From: Legionellales bacterium
GTDB taxonomy: Bacteria > Pseudomonadota > Gammaproteobacteria > UBA1113
Length of the DNA stretch: 45,490 nucleotides
NCBI GenBank assembly: GCA_002707205.1
Contig: PAMH01000032.1
Location: 15,370-60,859, forward strand
Direction: 5' to 3'
The notes beneath the pieces are model-generated. The model ran no database searches, had not been told where the DNA came from, and worked only from the letters and a program-made list of their open reading frames with translations. Below are positions 17,188-25,104 of this stretch, piece after piece (position 1 is the first letter of the stretch; every line of letters begins with the position of its first letter). The translations under genes and the position numbers were made by a program.

Positions 17188-17804
17188 ACAATAAATCCCT
17201 GTGCCAATAAATAAACCTCTGGAGAGCGATCTCTAGAGGCTTTTGGTTTTCTTGTCTTTACACTCAAAAAGTGTTTTCGACAATCTGCAACCAAGGCATC
17301 AAAACCTTGCCCATGAAAAACTTTGGTTAAAAATACTCCATCTTTTTTTAAATTTTGTTTTGCAAAATCTAATGCTAGCTCAACAAGGTACATAGCTTTA
17401 GGTTGATCTACCCCCTTCATGCCACTCATATTGGGCGCAATATCCGACATAACGATATCGACAGGCCGTCCTGCTAATAGCGCATTCAGTGCTTGATAAG
17501 TTTCATCTGCTGAAAAGTCGCCTTGAATAAACGCCGTATCAGCTATAGGCTCGATGGCTAATAAATCTAGGCCGATGACGCAGCCATTTTTGCCAACTAG
17601 CTTTTTCGTCACTTGCATCCAGCCACCAGGCGCTGCGCCAAGATCTACAATCACCATATTTGGCTTAATAATTTTATCTTTTTCTTGAATTTCTAATAGT
17701 TTATAGACAGCTCTAGAGCGATATCCTTCTTGTTGTGATTTTTTAACGTAAGGATCATCAAAATGCTCCCGCAACCATTTATTGCTACTTTTGGATTTTG
17801 CCAT
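17184..17804 (-). CDS. rlmE: 23S rRNA 2'-O-methyltransferase RlmE (FtsJ/RrmJ)
   Basis: Methylates U2552 of 23S rRNA in the 50S subunit; 206 residues, normal length. The SAM-binding motif VDLGAAPGGW is near residues 53-62. The K-D-K-E catalytic tetrad is visible in YRSRAVYKLLEI, MSDIAPNMSG, FLTKVFHGQG and RSPEVYLLA. In E. coli it lies directly upstream of ftsH; here about 3.7 kb of accessory genes intervene. Its start overlaps the small membrane-protein ORF upstream by 20 nt. Confidence 0.96.
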   Translation of the reverse strand: MAKSKSSNKWLREHFDDPYVKKSQQEGYRSRAVYKLLEIQEKDKIIKPNMVIVDLGAAPGGWMQVTKKLVGKNGCVIGLDLLAIEPIADTAFIQGDFSADETYQALNALLAGRPVDIVMSDIAPNMSGMKGVDQPKAMYLVELALDFAKQNLKKDGVFLTKVFHGQGFDALVADCRKHFLSVKTRKPKASRDRSPEVYLLAQGFIV

Positions 17805-18063
17805 AATATATTTTCATCTGTTTAAAATGTTGATGTATTTTATAAATTAGAAATAAGCTGGCGGAAACAGTATACATACCAATCAGTAATAATTGTTTAA
17901 CGAGCTGATGACTTAAAATATCTGCTAACAGCCAAATTAATAAGCCGCCGATAAATAGAATCACAAATAAAACTTTTATTTGGTTAAAAGGACTCTCAGG
18001 GACTACCCAAGACTGTACTTTTTTTGTTAAACTTGTCCAAATTTTAAAATTAGGTTTATTCAT
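17785..18063 (-). CDS. small two-TM membrane protein, unknown
   Basis: A 92-residue ORF with hydrophobic segments near residues 30-47 and 55-75 and basic flanks. Not recognised. It is read into rlmE with a 20-nt overlap. Its ATG abuts the ATG of the divergent yhbY with no base between (CATATG), which is unusual: the yhbY promoter would have to lie inside this ORF. A later start is possible. The two TM segments support it being real. Confidence 0.55.
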   Translation of the reverse strand: MNKPNFKIWTSLTKKVQSWVVPESPFNQIKVLFVILFIGGLLIWLLADILSHQLVKQLLLIGMYTVSASLFLIYKIHQHFKQMKIYYGKIQK

Positions 18064-18336
18064 ATGACTTTAACCAGTAAACAACGTAGCAATTATAGAA
18101 GCCAAGCACACAAATTAAAACCTGTTGTTATTATCGGCAGTAACGGCGTTACAGATGCCGTAATTGCTGAAATTAATCGCGCACTAAATGATCATGAACT
18201 TATCAAGGTTAAGATTGCGAGTCAAGATAGAGAACAAAGAAAAGCCGATGCTTTCACAATTTGTGAAGCATTATCTGCTGAACTCATTCAAAATATTGGT
18301 AATATCAGTGTGATTTATCGCAAAAATCCCGAGTAG
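18064..18336 (+). CDS. yhbY: CRM-domain RNA-binding protein YhbY
   Basis: A 90-residue CRM-domain protein associated with pre-50S ribosomal particles. The sequence follows the family throughout: LTSKQRSNYRSQAHKLKPVV, IIGSNGVTDAVIAEI, the basic stretch HELIKVKIASQDREQRK, and the closing VIYRKNPE. It is divergent from rlmE as in enterics. A TAGG about 9 nt upstream is the only ribosome-binding signal. Not clearly followed by a terminator before the convergent pit gene. Confidence 0.94.
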   Translation: MTLTSKQRSNYRSQAHKLKPVVIIGSNGVTDAVIAEINRALNDHELIKVKIASQDREQRKADAFTICEALSAELIQNIGNISVIYRKNPE

Positions 18337-18441
18337 TGTAGGATATCATCAAGCGATGTAAAAGTCATACGGGATTTGACAAGATCTACCCATCCTTAAA
18401 AGATGAAATCTTTACGCGTGTTTATTATGCTTATGTTCGCT

Positions 18442-19707
18442 TTATGCTAATGTCCACTTAAACACACTAAAGAAGATCACCGATAATAATGCACCTGCTG
18501 GTAAAGTTATTGCCCATGACATAAAAATACCGCCAATCACATTCAAATTTAACGCCGTGATTCCTCTGGCAATGCCCACACCTAAAACTGCACCAACCAA
18601 AGTTTGTGTCGTTGAAATAGGCAGTCCCGTACCCGAGGCTAAAATAACCGTCATTGATGTTGCCAATGATGCTGCAAAACCACGACTTGGTGTTAATTCA
18701 GTAATATTAGAACCAATGGTTGCAATGACTTTATGACCATACATAGCCAAGCCTAATACAACAGCAATTGCGCCAAATAGTAAAATCCAAAGTGGTAAAG
18801 GACTTGTCGCCAAAACATTGCCGTTACTTTTTACAATACTTACAATTGCCGCCACAGGACCTATTGCATTAGCTATATCATTTGAACCATGAGCAAAAGC
18901 CATTGAACAGGCAGTAAAAATCATTAACACGCCAAAAATCTTTTCCGTGCCAGCAAATCGATTAGTTTGTGATGGAGTACTAAAACTGACTCGCGCTAGC
19001 AACCAATAAACAATAACCATAATAACAAAACTAATACCTGCGGCAATGAACAAATCCAATTCATAACTCAGTCCTGCAACCACATGCTTTAAGCCATTAA
19101 TTAAAGTAACGCCACTGACAACAAATGCAACAAGAAAAACATAGAAAGGTAAATATCGGCGCGCAGCACGTTCAGGTTGGGTATTTAAAAAAATTAACTT
19201 TTGAATACTTTTAAAAATTAAGAAACTCATTAAACCGGCAATAATTGGTGTTATCACCCAGCTTAATAAAATTGAAGTAACAACATGCCACTTGATGCTA
19301 TTTGCACCTAATTCAACCCAAGCAAAACCAATAATTGCACCAACAATACTATGTGTCGTGGATACTGGCCAACCAAACTTTGACGCAACTAAAAGCCAGA
19401 TGCCTGCTGCTAATAAAGCGGCTAACATTCCATAAACTAAATAATTAGGATTCTGTACAAATTGGGAGGCATCAATAATTCCACTACGAATGGTTGAGGT
19501 CACTTGTCCGCCAGCAAGTACAGCACCTGCAAACTCAAAGATACCCGCAATGATAACAGCTTGCATAATAGTAATCGCTTTCGCACCGACGGCAGTACCG
19601 ACAGCATTGGCAACATCATTTGCCCCAATACCCCACGCCATAAAAAAACCAAAGATACAAGCCAAAATAATATAAAGCGCTGAATGATCCATAAAGCGGT
19701 ATCTCAT
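18442..19707 (-). CDS. pit: inorganic phosphate transporter, PiT family
   Basis: A 421-residue membrane permease with about 10-11 helices. Both PiT signature repeats are present: GIGANDVANAVGTAVGAKAI near residues 26-45 and FAHGSNDIANAIGPVAAI near residues 274-291. PVSTTHSIVGAIIG and PISTTQTLVGAVLG are the matching second halves. It imports low-affinity phosphate, probably as a metal-phosphate complex with protons. No PhoU-like partner gene is adjacent. ATG at 19707 has GAG upstream; ATG at 19692 is a plausible alternative. Confidence 0.93.
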   Translation of the reverse strand: MRYRFMDHSALYIILACIFGFFMAWGIGANDVANAVGTAVGAKAITIMQAVIIAGIFEFAGAVLAGGQVTSTIRSGIIDASQFVQNPNYLVYGMLAALLAAGIWLLVASKFGWPVSTTHSIVGAIIGFAWVELGANSIKWHVVTSILLSWVITPIIAGLMSFLIFKSIQKLIFLNTQPERAARRYLPFYVFLVAFVVSGVTLINGLKHVVAGLSYELDLFIAAGISFVIMVIVYWLLARVSFSTPSQTNRFAGTEKIFGVLMIFTACSMAFAHGSNDIANAIGPVAAIVSIVKSNGNVLATSPLPLWILLFGAIAVVLGLAMYGHKVIATIGSNITELTPSRGFAASLATSMTVILASGTGLPISTTQTLVGAVLGVGIARGITALNLNVIGGIFMSWAITLPAGALLSVIFFSVFKWTLA

Positions 19708-19852
19708 TCGATCTCAAAGACTTATGTTAACAAGAAATATTTGCAGGGTACATAGCAAAAACCCGAAAAATTCAATTAGATAAATACTCATTTATTTTGA
19801 AAAAAGATCAATGATGAGTTAAAATCCCATTTTATCGCTTGGTGAAACAATC

Positions 19853-21508
19853 ATGCAAAAAAAACAAGGCAAAATAAATTTACAGCTACCATTGCTCAGT
19901 GAAATCACACCATTTTGGGCTTATCGCTGGAACCTGACTGAACAAATTTCCTATCCTTACACCGGCAAATTATGTATTGCGACACAAAAAAATATAACAC
20001 AACACCAAAAAACAGCGCTTCTTTGCAATAATATACGTATTCAATGGTTTGGTGATTGCGGGCAACATCGAAGCATTCTCGCCGTGGTAATAGCTATAAA
20101 AACTATCACTGAAACTGCTTTTCCTGAAAATTTTTGTTACGAGCTAACTGTTACTGCAGAAATCAATTTACTATCAGCTTGTGTTGAAACAGAAAATTAT
20201 GTAAATAAAAATTATCAACAAATCATACAGGAAGTCTTACGCAAACATAAAATTCATGTCTGTGATTTTCAAAGTTTACAAAAAAATTACCCGCGATTAG
20301 CATATTGTGTTCGCTACTTTGAAAATGGACTCAACTTTATTCATCGTTTATTAGCAACAGCAGGAATACATTACACATTTAAACACACTGCTCAAAAATC
20401 ACTGATGGTGTTACACGATACAGAAGATAGTTATAAGCAACTTATAACACCCATTCCGGTTTATCTCGCAGCATCGAAACCTAAAGACCTCTTTGGTCTT
20501 GGCCTCTGGAATTGGCAAAGCTATATTAATCAACGCGATGATAATGCTATTTGTCCTGTTTTTACCAATTATATACTTGCAACTGATGTACAAACAGTTG
20601 CTCAGCAAGCAATAAAACACCCCAATTTTCAGCAATCAAATTATTATTTTGAAACAAATGCGCTGATGATAGAGCCTGGTGTAAGTCTTACAATTAAGCA
20701 ACATCCGAAGTCACTTATCCAAAGTGTTTATTGGGTAAATAAAGTGACAACACACATTATTGATTATTGCGCTGTGCCACACTTCAAGCAAGCACAACCT
20801 GCCGTATTTTATTTATCTGTTGAATCAGTACCTGAACATGATCATAGCATACCGTCCCCAACCTACGTGCAACCCAAAGCTTTAGGCATTGATAGGGCAA
20901 CAGTAGTTGATTTTCAACAACAAACAATAAACGTAAATGCCTTAAATCAAATAAAAGTACAATTTGAGTGGGACAACACATCTAAAAATAATTTTGATCG
21001 ATCATGCTGGATTACGGTGAAACAGCCATGGGCGGGTAAAAATCATGGTGCGAGGTTTATCCCTCGTATTGGCCAAGAAGTTATTGTTAATTATGAAAAT
21101 GGAGATCCTGAAAAACCTATCATATTTGGTACATGCTTTAATAGTAAAAACTTACCCCCTTTTAAACCTGAAGATTATCCTTATCGCAGTGGTTACCAAA
21201 GTCGTAGCCAAGACGAAATAGATCTGAAAAATGGTAATTGCCTATTATTTGATGATGACCCAACTAAACCTACACTGCAATTAAATGCACAAAAAGATTT
21301 AGTTATCGCTATTGAAGGTAATAAACAAACGAATATTACAGGCATGTATGAACAAAAAATTAATAACGGCGACTTTATTCAAGTCGCGGGCGATAGTCTT
21401 GAGCTATCATCGATGCAATCCATCCAATTGACTAATGGGGCTAGTCAAATTTATATTGATAAAAAAAACATTGTAATTGAAAGCCCAAGCATCATATTTA
21501 AATCCTAA
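19853..21508 (+). CDS. VgrG-like type VI secretion tip protein (orphan)
   Basis: A 551-residue protein. Residues about 110-330 match the Gp27-like part of VgrG (ENYVNKNYQQIIQEVL, YCVRYFENGLNFIHRLLATA). About 360-432 form the Gp5 OB-fold with QPWAGKNHGARFIPRIGQEV and the GDPEKPIIFGTCFN motif. The rest is a short beta-helix tail ending GASQIYIDKKNIVIESP. No effector extension is present. VgrG caps the Hcp tube as a trimer. No other T6SS genes are in the window, so it may act with a system elsewhere or be a relic. GGTG is 8 nt upstream. Confidence 0.86.
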   Translation: MQKKQGKINLQLPLLSEITPFWAYRWNLTEQISYPYTGKLCIATQKNITQHQKTALLCNNIRIQWFGDCGQHRSILAVVIAIKTITETAFPENFCYELTVTAEINLLSACVETENYVNKNYQQIIQEVLRKHKIHVCDFQSLQKNYPRLAYCVRYFENGLNFIHRLLATAGIHYTFKHTAQKSLMVLHDTEDSYKQLITPIPVYLAASKPKDLFGLGLWNWQSYINQRDDNAICPVFTNYILATDVQTVAQQAIKHPNFQQSNYYFETNALMIEPGVSLTIKQHPKSLIQSVYWVNKVTTHIIDYCAVPHFKQAQPAVFYLSVESVPEHDHSIPSPTYVQPKALGIDRATVVDFQQQTINVNALNQIKVQFEWDNTSKNNFDRSCWITVKQPWAGKNHGARFIPRIGQEVIVNYENGDPEKPIIFGTCFNSKNLPPFKPEDYPYRSGYQSRSQDEIDLKNGNCLLFDDDPTKPTLQLNAQKDLVIAIEGNKQTNITGMYEQKINNGDFIQVAGDSLELSSMQSIQLTNGASQIYIDKKNIVIESPSIIFKS

Positions 21509-21595
21509 AGATCATTTTTTAAGATTATTGGGGGATATAAAAATAGAGAGGCGTTCATTGATAAAACCTTGCTTATTTTAGCGTAAGATTTAAAA

Positions 21596-22549
21596 TTAAA
21601 AATATTGCGTACAAAGTGATTTTAATGTTGAAAAACTTTCACAATTATTTACAGCATCACAAAACTCAGTTTTATTAAAAATATCTCTCGCATAATATTT
21701 TGCTAATTTTCGCGCATGAAAAACCGCAAATCTCTCGCTTCCCAATAAATTTATTAATCTTTTTGTATGCAATAGAAAAATCTCAGCAATTTGTTTTGAG
21801 TGAGGTTTGCTAAACGGCTGATTCAGCAATGCTGCTTGTAACTGTGCAATTAGCCAAGGTTGGCCAACACCAGCTCGACCTATCATCACCCCAGCACATC
21901 CTGTCGCTAACATTTTATCCAGTGAGGCTTTACAGGCAACATCACCATTGCCAATAACGGGAATCGCTAATGCCGAAACAAAAAAAGCAATATCATCATA
22001 ACTACAAGGTGTTTCATATCCTTGTGTCCAATGTCGACCATGTACAACTAAAAAATCAGCACCAGCATCCGCCACAACGGTAGCAATTTGGGCATTAAAA
22101 TTATCATCACTCTGACTATCTACACGAATTTTAATTGAAACTGGCACATGGGTATTATCTTTCATTGCTCTAATCAGGTAATACAGCTTTTGTGGGTCAG
22201 ATAATAATTTAGAGCCGGTATTTTTACTACGAATTTTCTTTTTAGGGCAACCGCAATTCAAATCAATCAAATCTGCTCCCATATCTGTCACAATTTTTGT
22301 CGCTTGTGCTAATTCGGCGGGCTCATGACTGCTTAACTGTACAGATAATTTTTTTTCAAGGGGTGATTTATTGATAAAACGTTGTTGAATAAACTGAGGG
22401 TCATGCAAAATGGTTTTACATGAGATCATCTCCGTACTCACAAACGTCGGCTGACTGTATTGCCAAACTAATTCTCTAAAAGGCGTTGTACTCACCCCCG
22501 CCAATGGTCCTTGGATGAAACTTTGTTTTGGTAATGGATGATTGCTCAC
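21596..22549 (-). CDS. tRNA-dihydrouridine synthase, DusB-like
   Basis: A flavoenzyme reducing uridines in tRNA to dihydrouridine; 317 residues. GPLAGVSTTPFR (FMN region), the catalytic-Cys motif DLNCGCPKKKIRSKNTGSKL, the KIRVD strand, VVHGRHWTQGY and the phosphate-binding GNGDV plus MIGRAGVGQPW are all present. GCPKKK...GS-LL resembles DusB more than DusA or DusC, but the subtype is not certain. The start is GTG with AGAGG close upstream. It is not next to fis, unlike E. coli dusB, and faces the vgrG-like gene tail to tail. Confidence 0.9.
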   Translation of the reverse strand: MSNHPLPKQSFIQGPLAGVSTTPFRELVWQYSQPTFVSTEMISCKTILHDPQFIQQRFINKSPLEKKLSVQLSSHEPAELAQATKIVTDMGADLIDLNCGCPKKKIRSKNTGSKLLSDPQKLYYLIRAMKDNTHVPVSIKIRVDSQSDDNFNAQIATVVADAGADFLVVHGRHWTQGYETPCSYDDIAFFVSALAIPVIGNGDVACKASLDKMLATGCAGVMIGRAGVGQPWLIAQLQAALLNQPFSKPHSKQIAEIFLLHTKRLINLLGSERFAVFHARKLAKYYARDIFNKTEFCDAVNNCESFSTLKSLCTQYF

Positions 22550-22796
22550 GTAACCTCTGATTGAATTTTTTATGATGAAATACCAAAATCATTGCAAAAT
22601 GTGATTTTCAACTTTATGTTTTTCATACTTTAAAATCTTTTCTTTCACAATAACTAACGCTTATTTATTTCAACTCACCGAACCAAAAAATCACTTGTGG
22701 TATTTTAAATTGATTTCAGTATAAATTAGAGTCTATTCATAAATAGTGTTAATATATGGCTATTAAAAAGCATTCAAAACAACAAGGCAATAGCAA

Positions 22797-23888
22797 ATGA
22801 CTCAAAAACCAAGATTATTAACCGGTGATACGCCAACGGGAAAATTACACTTAGGTCACTGGGTTGGTTCTTTAGAAAATCGTGTAAAATTACAAGACCA
22901 ATACGATTGCTATTTTATCATTGCAAATATTCATGCATATACGACCCGAGCAGAAAAACCACTTGAGATACAGCAAAGTGTTAAAGATATTATGCTGGAT
23001 TATTTAAGCGTTGGTATCGATCCTGAGCGCAGTACTATCTTTTTACAATCAGAAATTCCAGCTATCGCTGAATTAAGCTTTTTATTTAGCATGCTTATTC
23101 CTTATCCTCGCTTAATGCGTAATCCAACCATTAAGGATGAAATCCGAGATAAAGGATTGGGTGATAATTATTCTTGTGGATTTTTACTCTATCCAATTGG
23201 TCAAGTTGCCGATATTCTTGCCTTTAAACCCGATATTGTGCCGGTAGGTGAAGATCAAATTCCACATTTAGAAATGTCACGCGAATTAGCTAGAAAATTT
23301 AATCAGGTTTACTGTGGTGTTGATTCACACACTGATGATTCCGCTTATTTAAGTGAAGGTGCTTTACTACCAATTATTGAACCTTTAGTGGGGCGCATTA
23401 AACGGCTCGTTGGTACGGGTGCACCCAATGAACATGGACAATTATTGAAAATGAGTAAATCATTAAATAATGCCATTTTACTCAGTGACTCACCGGATGA
23501 CATCAAACAAAAAGTGATGCGCATGTATACTGACCCAAATCGTCTACGCCCAACTGATAAAGGTACGGTCGAAAATAATCCACTCTGGATTTTTCATGAT
23601 GTATTTAATACAAATACAGACTGGATTACTCAAGCCAAAGCACGTTACCGTAATGGCCAAATTGGCGATGTGGAATGTAAAAAACAACTTATCGATGTGT
23701 TAATAGCACTAACCGATCCTTTTCGTGCGCGTCGAGCCACTTACGAAAAAAATATGGATTATGTCATGGAGATCCTTAAACAAGGCACTGAAAAAGCCAA
23801 TGCTGTTGCAGAAAATACACTCTTAGATGTTAAAAAAGCAATGCAACTTGATTATTTTGAGATTCAGCGAAAACTTTATTACAGTTAA
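22797..23888 (+). CDS. trpS: tryptophanyl-tRNA synthetase
   Basis: A class I aminoacyl-tRNA synthetase charging tRNA-Trp; 363 residues. The HIGH-type motif is PTGKLHLGH (13-21) and the KMSKS loop is LLKMSKSLNNAI, near residue 218. The Trp-pocket segment GEDQIPHLEMSRELARKFN is intact. It is somewhat longer than E. coli TrpS (334), with extra sequence in the DEIRDKGLGDNYSCGFLLYP region, resembling a second subtype of bacterial TrpRS. AAGG lies 9 nt before the ATG. It is monocistronic, with a 247-nt upstream spacer. Confidence 0.95.
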   Translation: MTQKPRLLTGDTPTGKLHLGHWVGSLENRVKLQDQYDCYFIIANIHAYTTRAEKPLEIQQSVKDIMLDYLSVGIDPERSTIFLQSEIPAIAELSFLFSMLIPYPRLMRNPTIKDEIRDKGLGDNYSCGFLLYPIGQVADILAFKPDIVPVGEDQIPHLEMSRELARKFNQVYCGVDSHTDDSAYLSEGALLPIIEPLVGRIKRLVGTGAPNEHGQLLKMSKSLNNAILLSDSPDDIKQKVMRMYTDPNRLRPTDKGTVENNPLWIFHDVFNTNTDWITQAKARYRNGQIGDVECKKQLIDVLIALTDPFRARRATYEKNMDYVMEILKQGTEKANAVAENTLLDVKKAMQLDYFEIQRKLYYS

Positions 23889-23898
23889 GCTTTGTACA

Positions 23899-23918
23899 AC
23901 AAACTTAATGAAGTTTGT
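23899..23918. other. inverted repeat after trpS
   Basis: ACAAACTT and AAGTTTGT form a perfect 8-bp stem with a 4-base loop, starting about 10 nt after the trpS stop. No T-run follows, so it is not a standard intrinsic terminator, but it may protect the 3' end of the mRNA. Confidence 0.4.
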
Positions 23919-23947
23919 AAGCATCAAATAGGACAGAAAATAGCATC

Positions 23948-24073
23948 ATGTCTGATATATTAAATGAAGTATCTCCAGAGACTAAGGGAGATTTAAATAT
24001 GATACATGAGCTTCTTTTTGATGATTTTAATATTTATCTTACTCTTCCTATTAAACTAAAAAAAATAACATGA
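23948..24073 (+). CDS. 41-residue ORF coupled to the downstream gene
   Basis: An ATG ORF, MSDILNEVSPETKGDLNMIH..., of 41 residues. Its TGA overlaps the ATG of the next gene as ATGA. The ATGA overlap favours real, coupled translation. The alternative is that it is the remnant N-terminus of a longer protein split by a frameshift. The ribosome-binding site is poor. No recognised family. Confidence 0.4.
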   Translation: MSDILNEVSPETKGDLNMIHELLFDDFNIYLTLPIKLKKIT

Positions 24074-24540
24074 TTATTTCAAAAGTAATCAAACTCATTA
24101 ATAACCAAATAGAAGATAGCATTAACGCAGTTACTAAATTAGATAAACGCTACGGTTACCCACAAAATATGCAAAGTAGATTATCACTGCTCTTTCAACA
24201 TTCATTAAAAACTAGCTTTACAGATAAAGCATCTATCTTTAAAAAAGTTATTAAAGAAATCATGAAGTATGCGCCATGGAATTATGAGAAACTTCCAGGA
24301 ATATTCAAAAATGACACAGCTATAGTATTAACAACTGTAAAAAATTGCTCGCTAATCTTTGAGCAATTACCTGATACATTAAAAAATAATACAGAAATTA
24401 AAGCCGCATATCTATCAGTTACCGACGTTCAAACATCCACTGTATTTTCACCTCTAAAAGATAAAAAGGCGCAACTGAGGGCTGCGTTAGGGTATGACGT
24501 TAAAACTAAAGCTGAGCATCAGATCTCACCTAAAAACTAA
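24070..24540 (+). CDS. DUF4116-like small protein
   Basis: A 156-residue, soluble, Lys-rich, all-helical-looking protein. The segment YEKLPGIFKNDTAIVLTTV followed by KNCSLIFEQLPDTLKNNTEI (about residues 76-115) has the periodic L-xx-D/N-x-E/A-I-V pattern of DUF4116 repeats, which are common in Legionellales and other intracellular bacteria. Function is unknown. It has no ribosome-binding site of its own and is entered by an ATGA overlap from a 41-residue ORF. Assignment rests on pattern recall and is moderate. Confidence 0.6.
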   Translation: MIISKVIKLINNQIEDSINAVTKLDKRYGYPQNMQSRLSLLFQHSLKTSFTDKASIFKKVIKEIMKYAPWNYEKLPGIFKNDTAIVLTTVKNCSLIFEQLPDTLKNNTEIKAAYLSVTDVQTSTVFSPLKDKKAQLRAALGYDVKTKAEHQISPKN

Positions 24541-24612
24541 GCTTTTTAAAATGGTTAAAACAATACCCAAACGCATTTAAGGGATAATATTTTAATAAAG
24601 TCACATGTTTGA

Positions 24613-25104
24613 TTAATTTGGTGCTATCACGCCACAGGCTACCCGTACACCACCACCACCAAGAGATTTAGGGGTATCGGCATAATTATCGCCGTGTTGG
24701 TGAATCATCAAAGCATGACTTGAAATTTGATTTAAGTGTATTCGCGGCGCTAAGGTTGGTGTATTCGCAATTCCGTTTTTATCCACATACATAACGGGCA
24801 AATCTCCTAAATGCCCTTCATCAGAGTATGGCCCCAAATGTTTACCTGTTTTTTGTGGATCCCAGTGACCGCCTGCTGCCATCCCTTGTTGTTGACATGA
24901 AGGATTCACATGAATATGCAAGCCATGCATTCCCGGAGATAAATTATGTAATTCAGGTTGTATCATGACACCGTAAGCAGAATCACTCAACGTAATGTGA
25001 CCAAGTAATGTATGTTTACCATCCGTTGAATATATTGGCGTGATAATTTTTGCATGCGCCATGGTTGCAAAAAGTAAACTAAAAGAGACGATTAATTTTT
25101 TCAT
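24613..25104 (-). CDS. sodC: periplasmic Cu/Zn superoxide dismutase
   Basis: Dismutates superoxide outside the cytoplasm; 163 residues with a signal peptide ending at about residue 18 (ATMAHA). Metal ligands are visible in GLHIHVNPSC, GGHWDP, KHLGPYSDEGHLGDLP and ALMIHQHGDNYAD; the active-site Arg and second disulfide Cys are in GGGGVRVACGVI. In intracellular bacteria SodC defends against the host oxidative burst. Its ATG overlaps the stop of the aldehyde dehydrogenase gene (ATGA), so it is co-translated with a lysine-degradation operon, an unusual context. Confidence 0.96.
   Translation of the reverse strand: MKKLIVSFSLLFATMAHAKIITPIYSTDGKHTLLGHITLSDSAYGVMIQPELHNLSPGMHGLHIHVNPSCQQQGMAAGGHWDPQKTGKHLGPYSDEGHLGDLPVMYVDKNGIANTPTLAPRIHLNQISSHALMIHQHGDNYADTPKSLGGGGVRVACGVIAPN

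Noticed and set aside
16390-17194. Several long ORFs in other frames of the His/Thr-rich gene
   Set aside because: They arise because low-complexity codons avoid stops in all frames; only the main frame has a signal peptide and a proper ribosome-binding site.
18400-18425. Possible terminator between yhbY and pit (AAAGAT / ATCTTT)
   Set aside because: A 6-bp stem almost without G/C and without a T-run on either strand; too weak to call.
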